Assembly (NCBI GenBank): GCA_040002995.1
Contig: JBDUDK010000048.1
Coordinates: forward strand, 1-64,000
DNA length: 64,000 bases
Reading direction: 5' to 3'
Source: JBDUDK01 sp040002995
GTDB lineage: Bacteria; Actinomycetota; Acidimicrobiia; Acidimicrobiales; Ilumatobacteraceae
The notes under the pieces were generated by a model. It was not told the origin of the DNA. It saw only the letters and a list, made by a program, of their open reading frames with translations, and did no database searches. Position numbers and translations under genes: made by a program. Below are positions 14,757 to 23,435 of the stretch, one piece after another. Position 1 is the stretch's first letter. Each line of letters starts with the position of its first letter.

Positions 14757-15538
14757 CGCGCCTGTCGAAGCTGTCGCGTTCGATCGCCGGCCAGAGCGCG
14801 ATCGTCACCGGAGCGGCAAGCGGCATGGGGCGCGCTACCGCCCACCTGTTCGCCGACGAAGGGGCGCGGGTGGCCGTGGTCGACCTCGGAGCCGACCGCG
14901 TCCGGGCCGTAGTCGAAGAGATCACCGCTGCGGGTGGTACGGCCACCGGGTGGACCATCGATGTGAGCGACGGCGCGCAGATCCACCGGCTCATCGACGA
15001 GGTCGTCGACGCGTTCGGTGGCATCGACATACTCGTGAACAACGCGGGGGTGTCGCTGCTCGGGGGCGCGACGACTCCGGAGGCCGAGTTCGAGGACGGC
15101 TGGCACCACACGATCGAGATCAACCTCACCGCGCATGCCCGCCTTATCCGCGCCGTGCTACCGCACCTGCACGCGCGGGGCGGGGGCCGGATCGTGAACG
15201 TCGCTTCCACCGAAGGTCTCATCGCCACCGGGGGCCTCGCGGCTTATACCGCGAGCAAGCATGGCGTGATCGGGTTGACGAAGAGCTTCGCGGTCGAACT
15301 CGGCCGCACCGGCGTCACCGTGAACTGCATCTGCCCGGGACCGATACGAACCGGCATGACGGCCGATATCCCGGAGGAGGACAAGGAGATCTACGCGCGC
15401 CGCCGGGTGCCGCTGCGCCGCTACGGCGAGCCCGAGGAAGTGGCGCAGATGACGCTGAGCCTCGTGCTGCCGGCGGCCAGCTTCGTGAACGGCGCCGTCG
15501 TGGTGGTCGACGGCGGGATGACCATCCGGCACGTGTAA
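14753..15538 (+). CDS. Short-chain dehydrogenase/reductase (SDR)
   Basis: This 261-residue classical SDR has a cofactor motif TGAASGMGRATA near residues 19-30, an Asp after beta-2 (VVDLGADR) favouring NAD over NADP, NNAG near 93-96, the catalytic Ser in NVASTEG, YTASK with catalytic Tyr and Lys, and PGPIRTGM. The C-terminus FVNGAVVVVDGGMTIRH is typical of 3-oxoacyl-ACP-reductase-like members. Its start overlaps the PPOX-like stop. It converges with the second ABC operon, with 7 bp between stops. Substrate unknown. Confidence 0.93.
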   Translation: MTRLSKLSRSIAGQSAIVTGAASGMGRATAHLFADEGARVAVVDLGADRVRAVVEEITAAGGTATGWTIDVSDGAQIHRLIDEVVDAFGGIDILVNNAGVSLLGGATTPEAEFEDGWHHTIEINLTAHARLIRAVLPHLHARGGGRIVNVASTEGLIATGGLAAYTASKHGVIGLTKSFAVELGRTGVTVNCICPGPIRTGMTADIPEEDKEIYARRRVPLRRYGEPEEVAQMTLSLVLPAASFVNGAVVVVDGGMTIRHV

Positions 15539-15545
15539 GGAGTAC

Positions 15546-16352
15546 TCAGCGGCCGGCGATGCCGGGCGTGCCGTCGCTCAACTTCTGCACGGCCCACACC
15601 GGGATGATCGACAGCAACACCACAAACGTGGCGACGACGTTCACGATCGGAAGCTGGTTCGGCCGGAAGAGGTTGTTGAAGATCCACTGCGGCAACGTCT
15701 GGATCCCCGCGCCCGCGGTGAACGTGGTTACGACGATCTCATCGAAGCTCAGGGCGAACGCGAGCACCCCGCCGGCGAGCAAGGCCGACCGTACGAGAGG
15801 GAACGTGACAAAGCGGAACGTCTGGAAGAGATCGGCGCCGAGATCCGCCGACGCCTCTTCGAGGTTGGGCGAGAGGCGCCGGAGGCGGGCGATCACGTTG
15901 TTGTAGACGATCACGATGCAGAACGTCGCGTGCGCAATCACAAGGGTCATGAGACCGAGGTCGATACCCACCTGATGGAACCCGGCGTTCAGCGAGATGC
16001 CGGTGACGATGCCCGGCAAGGCGATCGGCAGGACCACGAGTAGCGACACCGTGTTGCGGCCGAAGAACGAGAACCGGTGGACCGCGAACGACAACGCCGA
16101 CCCGAGCATCACGGCGATGAGCGCGGCGACGGTGGCGGTCTTCACCGAGGTCCACAGCGCGTCGGTCGGGAAGCCGCCGTGGGCGAAGGCCTTCGTCCAC
16201 CAATTCAGCGTGAAACCGGTCGGCGGCCACGAGAACGATCGCGCCGTGTTGAACGACAGCACGGCGATCACGATCAGCGGCGCGTAGAGGAACGCGACAC
16301 CAAGGCCGGCCACGACACGGAGCGCCGCGCGCGCGGGTCGGGACAGGAACAT
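15546..16352 (-). CDS. Polyamine-type ABC transporter permease (PotC-like), system 2
   Basis: This 268-residue inner-membrane permease has helices near residues 9-32 (VVAGLGVAFLYAPLIVIAVLSF), 75-95, 100-125, 133-155, 180-205 and 235-255, and the EAA loop LEEASADLGADLFQTFRFVTFP near 163-183. Its ATG overlaps the PotB-like stop by one base (TGATG). It is the last gene of the ATPase - binding protein - PotB - PotC operon transcribed leftward from 19460. The opening and first luminal loop (FNTARSFSWPPTGFTLNWW) match the PotC branch. Likely function: import of a polyamine-like or other small cationic or organic solute. Confidence 0.93.
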   Translation of the reverse strand: MFLSRPARAALRVVAGLGVAFLYAPLIVIAVLSFNTARSFSWPPTGFTLNWWTKAFAHGGFPTDALWTSVKTATVAALIAVMLGSALSFAVHRFSFFGRNTVSLLVVLPIALPGIVTGISLNAGFHQVGIDLGLMTLVIAHATFCIVIVYNNVIARLRRLSPNLEEASADLGADLFQTFRFVTFPLVRSALLAGGVLAFALSFDEIVVTTFTAGAGIQTLPQWIFNNLFRPNQLPIVNVVATFVVLLSIIPVWAVQKLSDGTPGIAGR

Positions 16353-17293
16353 CAGAGGTTCTCCAGCGCACCCGACCGGCGCACGCTGAGCAGGTAGATG
16401 ACCATGATCACGACCGGCACGGTCGTCATCGCGGCCGAGAACGGCAGGTCGACGCTGACGTTGTCGTAGACCACGGTGCCGATCACCTGCGTGGTGCCGC
16501 CGACGATCTTGACGGCCACGTAGTCGCCAAGGCTGAGCGAGAACGTGAAGATCGAACCGGCTATGACTGCGGGCAGGAGCATCGGCACGACGACGCTACG
16601 AAACGTGCGTCCGGCCTTGCCGCCGAGATCGGCCGACGCTTCAAGGAGGGAGTTAGGCAGCCGCTCGAGGCCGGCGTACAGCGGCAGGATCATGTAGGGG
16701 AGCCAGAGATACGCGAGCACGAGGATGGTGCCCCCGAGGCTGAACCCGGGCGTGAAATGAAACCACGTCTTCAGTACGCCGCTCGCCGGATCGAGAAACG
16801 CCCTCCACGCGTACGCCTTTACGAGGTAGCTGGCCCACAGAGGCATCAGGACGGCGACGTAGAGCAGGCCCCGTGTGCGGGCCGATGCCACCTTGGTCAT
16901 GAAGAAGGCGAGCGGCAGGGCGATGGCGAAGTCGATCACCGTGACGGCCGCGGCGATGCCGATCGTGCGGATCGTGACGGCGCGGTAGACGTGGTCGGTG
17001 AAGAGCCTGTGGAAGTTGTCGGTGCCCAACTTGTGCACCACCGCGCTCGTGAACGGGTCGACGTGGTAGAGCGCGTTGAGCATCAGAGCCAGTAGCGCGC
17101 CGATGTAGGCGACCAAGAGCCACGCCACCGGCCCGGTGAGCAGGCCGCCAAGCTTGACCCTTGGGTGGGTGTCGAGCCAGCGTGAGAGACGGCGGGGGCG
17201 ACCCGGTCGGGTGGGCGCCGCGGGAGGCGTAAGTTTCGCGGTCAGCCCTTGATCTCGGTCCAGGCCTTCACCCAGTCGGCGTAGGCCACGCAA
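16352..17293 (-). CDS. Polyamine-type ABC transporter permease (PotB-like), system 2
   Basis: This is a MetI-like permease with about six transmembrane helices and the EAA loop LLEASADLGGKAGRTFRSVVVP. The start is uncertain. The coordinates given use a TTG inside the end of the binding-protein gene (52-bp overlap, 313 residues). Other possibilities are a CTG at the stop of that gene, or a GTG just before the first hydrophobic helix (PVAWLLVAYIGALLALMLNALYHVD). The basic, proline-rich stretch RPGRPRRLSRWLDTHPRVK before the first helix looks like a genuine cytoplasmic N-terminus, which argues against the shortest form. The rest of the reading is secure. Confidence 0.88.
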   Translation of the reverse strand: MRGLRRLGEGLDRDQGLTAKLTPPAAPTRPGRPRRLSRWLDTHPRVKLGGLLTGPVAWLLVAYIGALLALMLNALYHVDPFTSAVVHKLGTDNFHRLFTDHVYRAVTIRTIGIAAAVTVIDFAIALPLAFFMTKVASARTRGLLYVAVLMPLWASYLVKAYAWRAFLDPASGVLKTWFHFTPGFSLGGTILVLAYLWLPYMILPLYAGLERLPNSLLEASADLGGKAGRTFRSVVVPMLLPAVIAGSIFTFSLSLGDYVAVKIVGGTTQVIGTVVYDNVSVDLPFSAAMTTVPVVIMVIYLLSVRRSGALENL

Positions 17294-18408
17294 TCGGAAC
17301 CGCTCCCGTCGAGACAGTTCTTGGTGGGGACGGTCCAGTAGTGCAGTTGCTGATGAAACGCCTCATCCCCGGCCTTGAACGTGTCGCAGTGCGCCTTCAT
17401 GTCGGCGTTGAGGTCACACGCCTTGAGGTTGGCCGGCGCCTCCCCGAACCACGTGGCCACCTGCGCCTGGACGTCTGGCGACGTGATGTAGTTCATCCAC
17501 ATGTACATGCAGTTCGGGTGCTTCGCCTTCGACGAAACCATCCAGGTGTCGGACCACGCGGTGGAGCCCTCGGTCGGGAGAATGGCATCCACCTTGACCT
17601 TGGCGTCGACGTTGACCAGGTTGGCGATCACCTGCCACGTCGTGCCGAGCACGATGCTGCCGCTGTCGAACGCCGCCTGGGACTTCGTGTAGTCGTTCCA
17701 GTATTCGCCGATAATCGTCTTCTGCTGCTTGAGCAGGTCAACCGCGGCTTTGAACTGTGTGGCATTCAGCGAGTACGGATCGGTGATCTTGAGGTCGGGC
17801 TGGGACTTCGACAGGTACAGCGCGGCGTCGGCGATATAGATGGGCTCGTCGTACGCGGTCACCTTGCCCTTGTACGGCGAGTTCGGATCGAAGACCGCGC
17901 CCCACGAGGTGGGCGCCGGGTTCACGACAGCGGTGTTGAACATCAAGAGGTTGGCGCCCCATCCGTGGGGGATGCCGTAGGACACGCCGTCCTTCGAGTT
18001 GTACTTCGTCATCTTCAGGAACGGCGCGATGTCCTTGTAGTTAGGGACGAGGTCGGGATTGACCGGCGCCACGTCGCCGTTGGCTATGAGCCGCAGCGTG
18101 GCATCACCCGACGCCGACACCCCGTCGTACTCGCCGGTGCGCATGAGACTCACCATCTCGTCGGATGTGTTGCCGATCTTCACCGTGGTCTTGCAGCCGG
18201 TCTGGTCCTCGAACGGCTTCACCCAGTTGTAACCGGGATCGGTCGAGCCGTTCTCGGCGTAGCCCGCCCACGCGATGATGCTGAGCGCTTTTTCACCGGC
18301 CCCGAGCTCCTTAGGTGCCGACGTCGACGACTTGCTGCTGCCGCACGCGGTAGCCACAAGGGTCAACGTGAGCGCGGCGGCTCCTACCATTTGTGCTTTG
18401 TTTTTCAT
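17242..18408 (-). CDS. PotD-like substrate-binding lipoprotein, system 2
   Basis: This 388-residue extracytoplasmic binding protein has a Sec lipoprotein signal: MKNKAQ, a hydrophobic run and VATAC with the anchored cysteine at residue 22, followed by GSSKSS. The mature chain has PotD-type text (LSIIAWAGYAENGSTDPGYNWVKPFEDQTGC, GWGANLLMFNTAVV, WSDTWMVSSKAKHPNCMYMWMNYITSP). The C-terminal third holds several cysteines (KACDLNADMKAHCD, KNCLDGSGSDC) likely to form disulfides outside the cell. The ATG was chosen for GGGGGAG immediately upstream and for its ATGA overlap with the ATPase stop. Unlike the 3002-4231 protein it has no twin-arginine motif, so the two systems use different export routes. 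Confidence 0.94.
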   Translation of the reverse strand: MKNKAQMVGAAALTLTLVATACGSSKSSTSAPKELGAGEKALSIIAWAGYAENGSTDPGYNWVKPFEDQTGCKTTVKIGNTSDEMVSLMRTGEYDGVSASGDATLRLIANGDVAPVNPDLVPNYKDIAPFLKMTKYNSKDGVSYGIPHGWGANLLMFNTAVVNPAPTSWGAVFDPNSPYKGKVTAYDEPIYIADAALYLSKSQPDLKITDPYSLNATQFKAAVDLLKQQKTIIGEYWNDYTKSQAAFDSGSIVLGTTWQVIANLVNVDAKVKVDAILPTEGSTAWSDTWMVSSKAKHPNCMYMWMNYITSPDVQAQVATWFGEAPANLKACDLNADMKAHCDTFKAGDEAFHQQLHYWTVPTKNCLDGSGSDCVAYADWVKAWTEIKG

Positions 18409-19460
18409 ATCTCCCCCTCGGTAATGAGCTGATCGAAACGGCGATCCCACGCGAGGCGGACCGCGGCGTTCTTGATGTTGCTGATATCGATTTCAGACGC
18501 GCTGCTGTTCTGCTCGACGACTTCGAGCTCGCCACCACCGTCGAGCGCCACGAGGTACTTCGTCCGCTCGCCGAGGTAGAGCACGTCACGAACGATGCCG
18601 GTGGCGCGCACCTCGCCGTGTTCGGTTGTTGCAGTCCTCCCCGCAGGTATCAAACGGATCTTCTCCGGCCGCACGGTGAAGGGGTCGGGCGAGTTGCGCA
18701 AGCGGATGGCGATTTCGCCCCCGAAGAAGTTCGAGCTGCCGACAAAGCTGGCCACGAACGCCGTCTTGGGGTGCTCGTAGACCTCGGACGGCGCGCCGAT
18801 CTGCTCCAGGTGGCCGTGGGAAAACACGGCGATACGGTCGCTCATAGCGAGCGCCTCATCCTGGTCGTGGGTCACGTAGATGAACGTGATCCCGACCTCG
18901 CGCTTTATCCCCTTCAGCTCCTCCTGCATTTCCTGGCGCAGCTTCAAGTCGAGCGCGCCCAACGGCTCGTCGAGCAACAAGACCTTCGGGCGGTTGACGA
19001 GCGCCCGGGCGAGCGCAACTCGCTGGCGCTGTCCGCCGGACAGTTGCGTGGGCTTGCGATTGTCGAAGCCATCGAGGCGCACCATCGACAGCGCCTCGGC
19101 CACCTGGGCCCGTCGCGCCGCCTTGGGTACGCCCTTTACTCGCAGGCCGTATTCGACGTTCTCGCCTACCGTCATGTGCGGGAACAACGCGTAGTCCTGG
19201 AACACCGTGTTCACGTCGCGGTCATAGGGGGGCAGGCCGGCCACGTTGCGGCCTTGCAGAACGATCGAACCGGCCGTGGGTTGCTCGAAACCGGCGATCA
19301 TGCGCAGGCACGTCGTCTTGCCCGAGCCGGACGGACCGAGAAAAGAAAAGAACTCACCCGCCCTCACCGTGAGGTTGATGTCCTCGACCGCGGTGACGTC
19401 GCCGAAGCGCTTCGTTACCCCGTCGAGCACGACGTCGTCGGCGTGCCCCTGCGCCTCCAT
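18405..19460 (-). CDS. Polyamine-type ABC transporter ATP-binding protein, system 2
   Basis: This 351-residue PotA/FbpC-class ATPase has Walker A GPSGSGKT near residues 42-49, Q-loop in TVFQDYALFPHM, signature LSGGQRQRVALARAL near 140-154, Walker B LLLDEPLGALD near 160-170 and the H-switch YVTHDQDEAL. A TOBE-type C-terminal domain follows (FTVRPEKIRLIP, IVRDVLYLGERTKYLV), as in the ligand-tuned regulatory domain of this class. It is the first gene of a leftward four-gene operon and is divergent from the heme A synthase gene. In contrast to the first system, all four subunits are on one strand and coupled. Confidence 0.95.
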   Translation of the reverse strand: MEAQGHADDVVLDGVTKRFGDVTAVEDINLTVRAGEFFSFLGPSGSGKTTCLRMIAGFEQPTAGSIVLQGRNVAGLPPYDRDVNTVFQDYALFPHMTVGENVEYGLRVKGVPKAARRAQVAEALSMVRLDGFDNRKPTQLSGGQRQRVALARALVNRPKVLLLDEPLGALDLKLRQEMQEELKGIKREVGITFIYVTHDQDEALAMSDRIAVFSHGHLEQIGAPSEVYEHPKTAFVASFVGSSNFFGGEIAIRLRNSPDPFTVRPEKIRLIPAGRTATTEHGEVRATGIVRDVLYLGERTKYLVALDGGGELEVVEQNSSASEIDISNIKNAAVRLAWDRRFDQLITEGEI

Positions 19461-19534
19461 GTCGGGCCGACACTAGTCGAGCCCTCCGTGGCGTTTCGGT
19501 GACGGCAGAGCAGCGGTCGTACTGTCGAGGGGAC

Positions 19535-20458
19535 ATGTCTCGCGCCCGGCCCATCACCGTGAGCCCGACCGCCTACCGGAGCATCACGCTCTTCGCACTC
19601 GTCGCTCTCGTGATCATCATTGTGAGCGGAGCCGCGGTGCGGCTCACCGGCTCCGGGCTCGGATGCCCGGACTGGCCCACGTGCGCGAATAACCGCGTAG
19701 TCGCTCCGGTGCGCTATCACGCCATGGTTGAGTTCGTGAATCGCATGTTCACGGGCATCGTGTCTGTGGCGGTGATCCTGGCCGCGCTCGGTTCGCTCGC
19801 CCGTCGCCCGCGGCGGCGCGACCTCACCTATCTCTCGCTCGGACTGGTGGCCGGTGTATTCGCGCAGGTTCTGCTCGGTGGCCTCACCGTGCGGTCGAAA
19901 CTCACGCCGCCCGTCGTGATGGCTCACTTCTTGCTGTCGATGGTGCTCGTCGCGAACGCCGTCGTGCTGCGCCGGCGGGCGGGCCGAGACGACGCCGATC
20001 ACACCCGGTCCGCGCATTCAGCGCTGTGCACGGCCACCCGCGTCCTGGTGGCGGTCGCGGCGGTGGTCATCGTCACCGGCACGATCGTCACCGGCGCCGG
20101 ACCTCACGGTGGTGACGAGAACGTACGACGCCTCGGCTTCGCGGTGCCCACCGTCGCGCGCATTCACGGGGTCAGCGAGCTCGTTCTGCTCACGCTCACG
20201 CTCGCCCTGGTCTGGAGGGCGCGCCGCATCCAGCCGCCCCCCGCGTTGATTGCGGCGCTCAACACGTTGGTGCTGGTGGAGGTGGCGCAGGGTTTCATCG
20301 GCTACATGCAATATCTCCTCGGTGTGCCCGAGTTGCTCGTGGGCGTGCATGTGCTCGGCGCGGTGCTCGTTTGGGTGAGCGTGCTCGAGGTGGCTCTGGC
20401 CGCATCGTCAACCGTGATCAGCCGCTTACAGGCGACCGGCATCCTCACTCAGGCGTAG
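19535..20458 (+). CDS. ctaA: COX15/CtaA-family heme A synthase
   Basis: This 307-residue polytopic membrane protein of about eight helices resembles heme A synthase, which oxidises the C8 methyl of heme O to a formyl group for aa3-type cytochrome oxidases. Four helix histidines are present in the expected settings: RYHAMVEFVNR, VVMAHFLLS, RIHGVSEL and GVHVLGAV. A cysteine pair in GCPDWPTC on the first external loop matches the redox pair of one CtaA class. GAGGGGAC precedes the ATG, which excludes a longer in-frame start. No ctaB or cytochrome oxidase gene is in the window. The 3' end overlaps the convergent flavoprotein gene by 10 bp. Confidence 0.9.
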   Translation: MSRARPITVSPTAYRSITLFALVALVIIIVSGAAVRLTGSGLGCPDWPTCANNRVVAPVRYHAMVEFVNRMFTGIVSVAVILAALGSLARRPRRRDLTYLSLGLVAGVFAQVLLGGLTVRSKLTPPVVMAHFLLSMVLVANAVVLRRRAGRDDADHTRSAHSALCTATRVLVAVAAVVIVTGTIVTGAGPHGGDENVRRLGFAVPTVARIHGVSELVLLTLTLALVWRARRIQPPPALIAALNTLVLVEVAQGFIGYMQYLLGVPELLVGVHVLGAVLVWVSVLEVALAASSTVISRLQATGILTQA

Positions 20459-21372
20459 GCCGCGAACGCGCCGGCCACTTCACGAAACTCCGCCATGGTC
20501 TCGGCGATGATCTGCGCCACGGGCTTCACGGCGTCGATGCGGCCGACGACCTGGCCTCCGAGGGCGAGCGACGCTTCCATGTCTCCGCCGAAGTAGAGGT
20601 CCTTGGCCGTTCCGAACTGATCCATGCCCACGTGGCTTTCGTGCTCGAGACGCTCGCTGCGGACGGTGCGCAACGCGCGCAGGCCCGGGCGAGAGAAGCG
20701 GTTGAGAAAGACGGTGTCGGTTTCGGCCGCCGCCACGATGGCGTCCTTCCAGTTGCCGTGCACGGGCGACTCCGCCGCCGAGACCATCCGCGTGCCCATC
20801 TGCACCCCTTCGGCACCGAGGGCGAACGCGGCCGCCATCGTGCGTCCGTCGCAGATTCCTCCGGCGGCAATGACGGGAACGTCGACCTTCGAACACACCA
20901 GCGGCAACAACACCATCGTGGCGACATCTCGTGGGTTCTTGAAGCCACCGCCTTCGCCACCCTCCACGACGAGCCCGTCGACGCCTGCGTCAACCGCCTT
21001 GAGCGCCGTCCGGAGCGTCGGAACCACGTGAAAGACCGTGAGACCGGCGTCCTTGAGCTTGGCTGTGTACTGCGTGGGGTCGCCCGCCGAGGTCGTGACG
21101 AATCGGACGCCTTGTTCGACGACGAAGTCGACGATCGCCGGGTCGCGTACGAAGAGCTGGGCGATGTTCACGCCGAACGGCTTGTCGGTGAGGGTCCGCA
21201 TCTTGCGGATCTCTTCGCGCACGGCGTCGAGCTCACCCGACGATGTCTCGATGATTCCGAGCCCCCCGGCGTTCGACACGGCCGACGCGAGCTGGGCCCG
21301 GGCGATCCAACCCATAGGAGCCTGGATGATCGGGTAGGCCACGCCAAGGAGGTCGGTGATACGAGTCCGCAT
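20449..21372 (-). CDS. Nitronate-monooxygenase/enoyl-reductase-like FMN protein
   Basis: This 307-residue TIM-barrel flavoprotein belongs to the 2-nitropropane dioxygenase/FabK superfamily. Visible are PIIQAPMGWIA (FMN contact, near residues 14-24), AVSNAGGLGII, DKPFGVNI, AAGGICDGRTMAAAFALGAEGVQMGTR (phosphate-binding, near 169-195) and a C-terminal AGQ-like region (LGGQVVGRIDAVKP). The segment that in classical nitronate monooxygenases carries the catalytic base as GGH reads EGGEGGGFKNPRD, with Phe at about residue 144. The protein is therefore probably not a standard nitronate monooxygenase; an NAD(P)H:flavin or enoyl-type reductase role is possible. Confidence 0.88.
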   Translation of the reverse strand: MRTRITDLLGVAYPIIQAPMGWIARAQLASAVSNAGGLGIIETSSGELDAVREEIRKMRTLTDKPFGVNIAQLFVRDPAIVDFVVEQGVRFVTTSAGDPTQYTAKLKDAGLTVFHVVPTLRTALKAVDAGVDGLVVEGGEGGGFKNPRDVATMVLLPLVCSKVDVPVIAAGGICDGRTMAAAFALGAEGVQMGTRMVSAAESPVHGNWKDAIVAAAETDTVFLNRFSRPGLRALRTVRSERLEHESHVGMDQFGTAKDLYFGGDMEASLALGGQVVGRIDAVKPVAQIIAETMAEFREVAGAFAAYA

Positions 21373-21382
21373 GGTGTGCAGA

Positions 21383-22054
21383 TTACGAGGGGTCGAGTAC
21401 AGGGTCGTAGAGGTGGTGGCAGTCGTTCACCGTCACGATGATGTGGCCGTACTGCGACACGCGAACGACCGTGATGCTCGTGTTTTCGATCGTGGCGATG
21501 ATCGTGCGGTGGGCGCCGACAACCTCGGCGATATAGGCGTTGATCGCGCCCCCGTGCGCAACGACGGCGATCGTGCCACCGACGTGGCGCTTGGCCAGCG
21601 CGTCGACCACCGCCACCACCCTGGCGCGCAGCTTCTCGTCGGTCTCACCCCCTGGTATGCCCGCCCACCGGCCGGTCTGCGACCACGCCACCCACTCAGG
21701 GTCGGCCGTGGCGGCGCGCCGGCGGAACTCGCCGTCACTCCAGTCGCCGAGCTCCACCTCACGCAGGTCGGCGTCGACGTTCACCGTGAGCGCTCGCGGC
21801 TGAGCAAGAGCCTCGGCGGTCCGCATGGCGCGGGCGAGGTGCGAGGCGTACACCGCGTCGATGCGCTTGCCCGCGAGTCGCGCCGCGAGCGCGGCTACCT
21901 GCCGATCACCCTCCGCATGGAGGCCGGGGTCGGCCGCCTCGGGTGATCCGGGCACAACGTCGGCCGAGCGGCCGTGGCGGATGAGGAGGAGCTCGCACGC
22001 TCCGTCGGGGTCGTGAAGATAGGTCGGTTGTGGCACGGCTTCGGTCGACTGCAT
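21383..22054 (-). CDS. Histidine-phosphatase superfamily protein (phosphoglycerate-mutase-like)
   Basis: This 223-residue protein has LLIRHGRSAD near residues 23-32 (catalytic phospho-histidine), AVYASHLARAMRTAEALA, a proton-donor Glu region VDADLREVELGDWSDGE and the second histidine in IAVVAHGGAINAYIAEV. This is the branch-1 pattern of GpmB/CobC-like phosphatases; the substrate is not predictable. The ATG was chosen because upstream in-frame codons read into the divergent LivH region. It follows the flavoprotein gene in the same direction with a 10-bp gap and may share its operon. Confidence 0.9.
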   Translation of the reverse strand: MQSTEAVPQPTYLHDPDGACELLLIRHGRSADVVPGSPEAADPGLHAEGDRQVAALAARLAGKRIDAVYASHLARAMRTAEALAQPRALTVNVDADLREVELGDWSDGEFRRRAATADPEWVAWSQTGRWAGIPGGETDEKLRARVVAVVDALAKRHVGGTIAVVAHGGAINAYIAEVVGAHRTIIATIENTSITVVRVSQYGHIIVTVNDCHHLYDPVLDPS

Positions 22055-22148
22055 CGCCGCCGACGGTACCGGCCGCGCGCGCCGGACCGTACGGTCAAGC
22101 AGCGCGATGCACGTAGCTATGCTGCGCCGATTGACCAAGGGGGGTCGC

Positions 22149-23435
22149 GTGGTCCGCAAGCTTCTCGGCGGCCTGTTCGTCGCGTTGGTGGTGTGGTTCG
22201 CGGCAACCCCGTCCGCGAACGCCGACGGCGAAGAGATCACCGGCTTCGTTCGCAATGAGGTGACGAAGGATGGCAAGGCCGTCCGCGAACCTGTGCCCAA
22301 CGTAAAGATCGCGATCTCGAGCCTTGACGGTGGGTCGGTGGGGGTGGCCACCACAGACGAGACGGGCAAATTCAGCCAGCCGGTGCCCGGCCCCGGCGAC
22401 TACGTCGCCGAGATCGATCAGACGTCGTTGCCGAAGGACGTCGCCCTCCGGCAGGCGGGGCAAGCAAAGTTGACCGTGAACATCAGGCCGGGCGAAAGCC
22501 AGATCCTCAACTACTTCCTGGGCAAGGACACACGGGCGACCAAGGGCCGGTGGGGAATCCTGCCGCAGACCCTCGCCAATGGTGTGAAGTCGAGCATGAT
22601 CATCGCCGTCTGCGCCGTGGGCCTCTCCCTTATCTACGGCACGACAGGGTTGTCGAACTTCGCCCATGGCGAGCTCGTAACACTCGGCGCGATCGTTGCC
22701 TGGAACATGAACCAACAAGTCGGCTTGCACGTGTTGCTGGCCGCGCCTATCGGTATTGCGGCGGCGGCGATCGCCGGTCTGGCCAACGAGCGATTACTTT
22801 GGCGCCCCCTGCGCCACAAGGGCACCAGTCTCACGTCGATGATGATCATCTCGATCGGCCTCGGCATCGGTGTCCGCTACGTCTATCTCTACTTCTTCGG
22901 AGGACGAGCCAAAGCGTTTCGACAGTACGCGGTGCAGAAGGCCCACGACTTCGGGCCGTTCTCGCTCACGTCTCGCGATCTGGTCACGATCGGCCTCTGC
23001 CTGGTACTGCTCGTCGGCTTTGCCATGTACCTGCTGCGCACGCGCATGGGCAAGGCGATCAGGGCCGTCTCCGACAACCCCGATCTCGCGTCGGCCACCG
23101 GCATCGACGCCGACCACGTGATCCTCTTGGTGTGGGGGCTCGGTGGCGCGCTTGCCGGACTCGGCGGGATCCTGCTGGGCCTCGATCAGCAGGTGCGCTG
23201 GGACAGCGGCTTCTCGTTGCTGTTGCTCATGTTCGCGGCCATCACGCTCGGCGGGCTTGGCAACCCGTTCGGGGCGCTGGCGGGCGCGTTCGTGATCGGC
23301 ATGTTCGTTGAACTCTGGACGTGGATATTCCCAAGCGTGGTCGAGCTGAAGACTCTCGGCGCTCTGGCCACGCTTATCTTGGTTCTCCTGGTACGCCCGC
23401 AAGGCTTGCTGGGTCGAAAGGAGCGAACCGGGTGA
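22149..23435 (+). CDS. LivH-type branched-chain amino acid ABC permease with exported N-terminal domain
   Basis: This 428-residue permease has an unusual front. Residues 1-25 look like a signal sequence ending ANA, followed by about 115 residues of beta-rich text (EITGFVRN, PVPNVKIAISSLDGGSVGVATTDETGKFSQPVPGPGDYVAEID) that resemble a carboxypeptidase-regulatory/Ig-like sandwich. The LivH core then begins (GVKSSMIIAVCAVGLSLIYGTTGLSNFAHGELVTLGA), with GKAIRAVSDNPDLASATGI as the ATPase-docking loop and about eight helices. The GTG at 22149 is preferred because AAGGGGGG precedes it; ATGs at 22107 and 22119 lack a ribosome site. The stop overlaps the LivM start (GTGA). Ordinary LivH proteins are about 290-310 residues and lack this domain. 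Confidence 0.9.
   Translation: MVRKLLGGLFVALVVWFAATPSANADGEEITGFVRNEVTKDGKAVREPVPNVKIAISSLDGGSVGVATTDETGKFSQPVPGPGDYVAEIDQTSLPKDVALRQAGQAKLTVNIRPGESQILNYFLGKDTRATKGRWGILPQTLANGVKSSMIIAVCAVGLSLIYGTTGLSNFAHGELVTLGAIVAWNMNQQVGLHVLLAAPIGIAAAAIAGLANERLLWRPLRHKGTSLTSMMIISIGLGIGVRYVYLYFFGGRAKAFRQYAVQKAHDFGPFSLTSRDLVTIGLCLVLLVGFAMYLLRTRMGKAIRAVSDNPDLASATGIDADHVILLVWGLGGALAGLGGILLGLDQQVRWDSGFSLLLLMFAAITLGGLGNPFGALAGAFVIGMFVELWTWIFPSVVELKTLGALATLILVLLVRPQGLLGRKERTG

Noticed and set aside
17341..19502. Two long forward open frames opposite the second ABC operon
   Set aside because: Both mirror genes with complete PotD and PotA motifs and have shadow-type composition.
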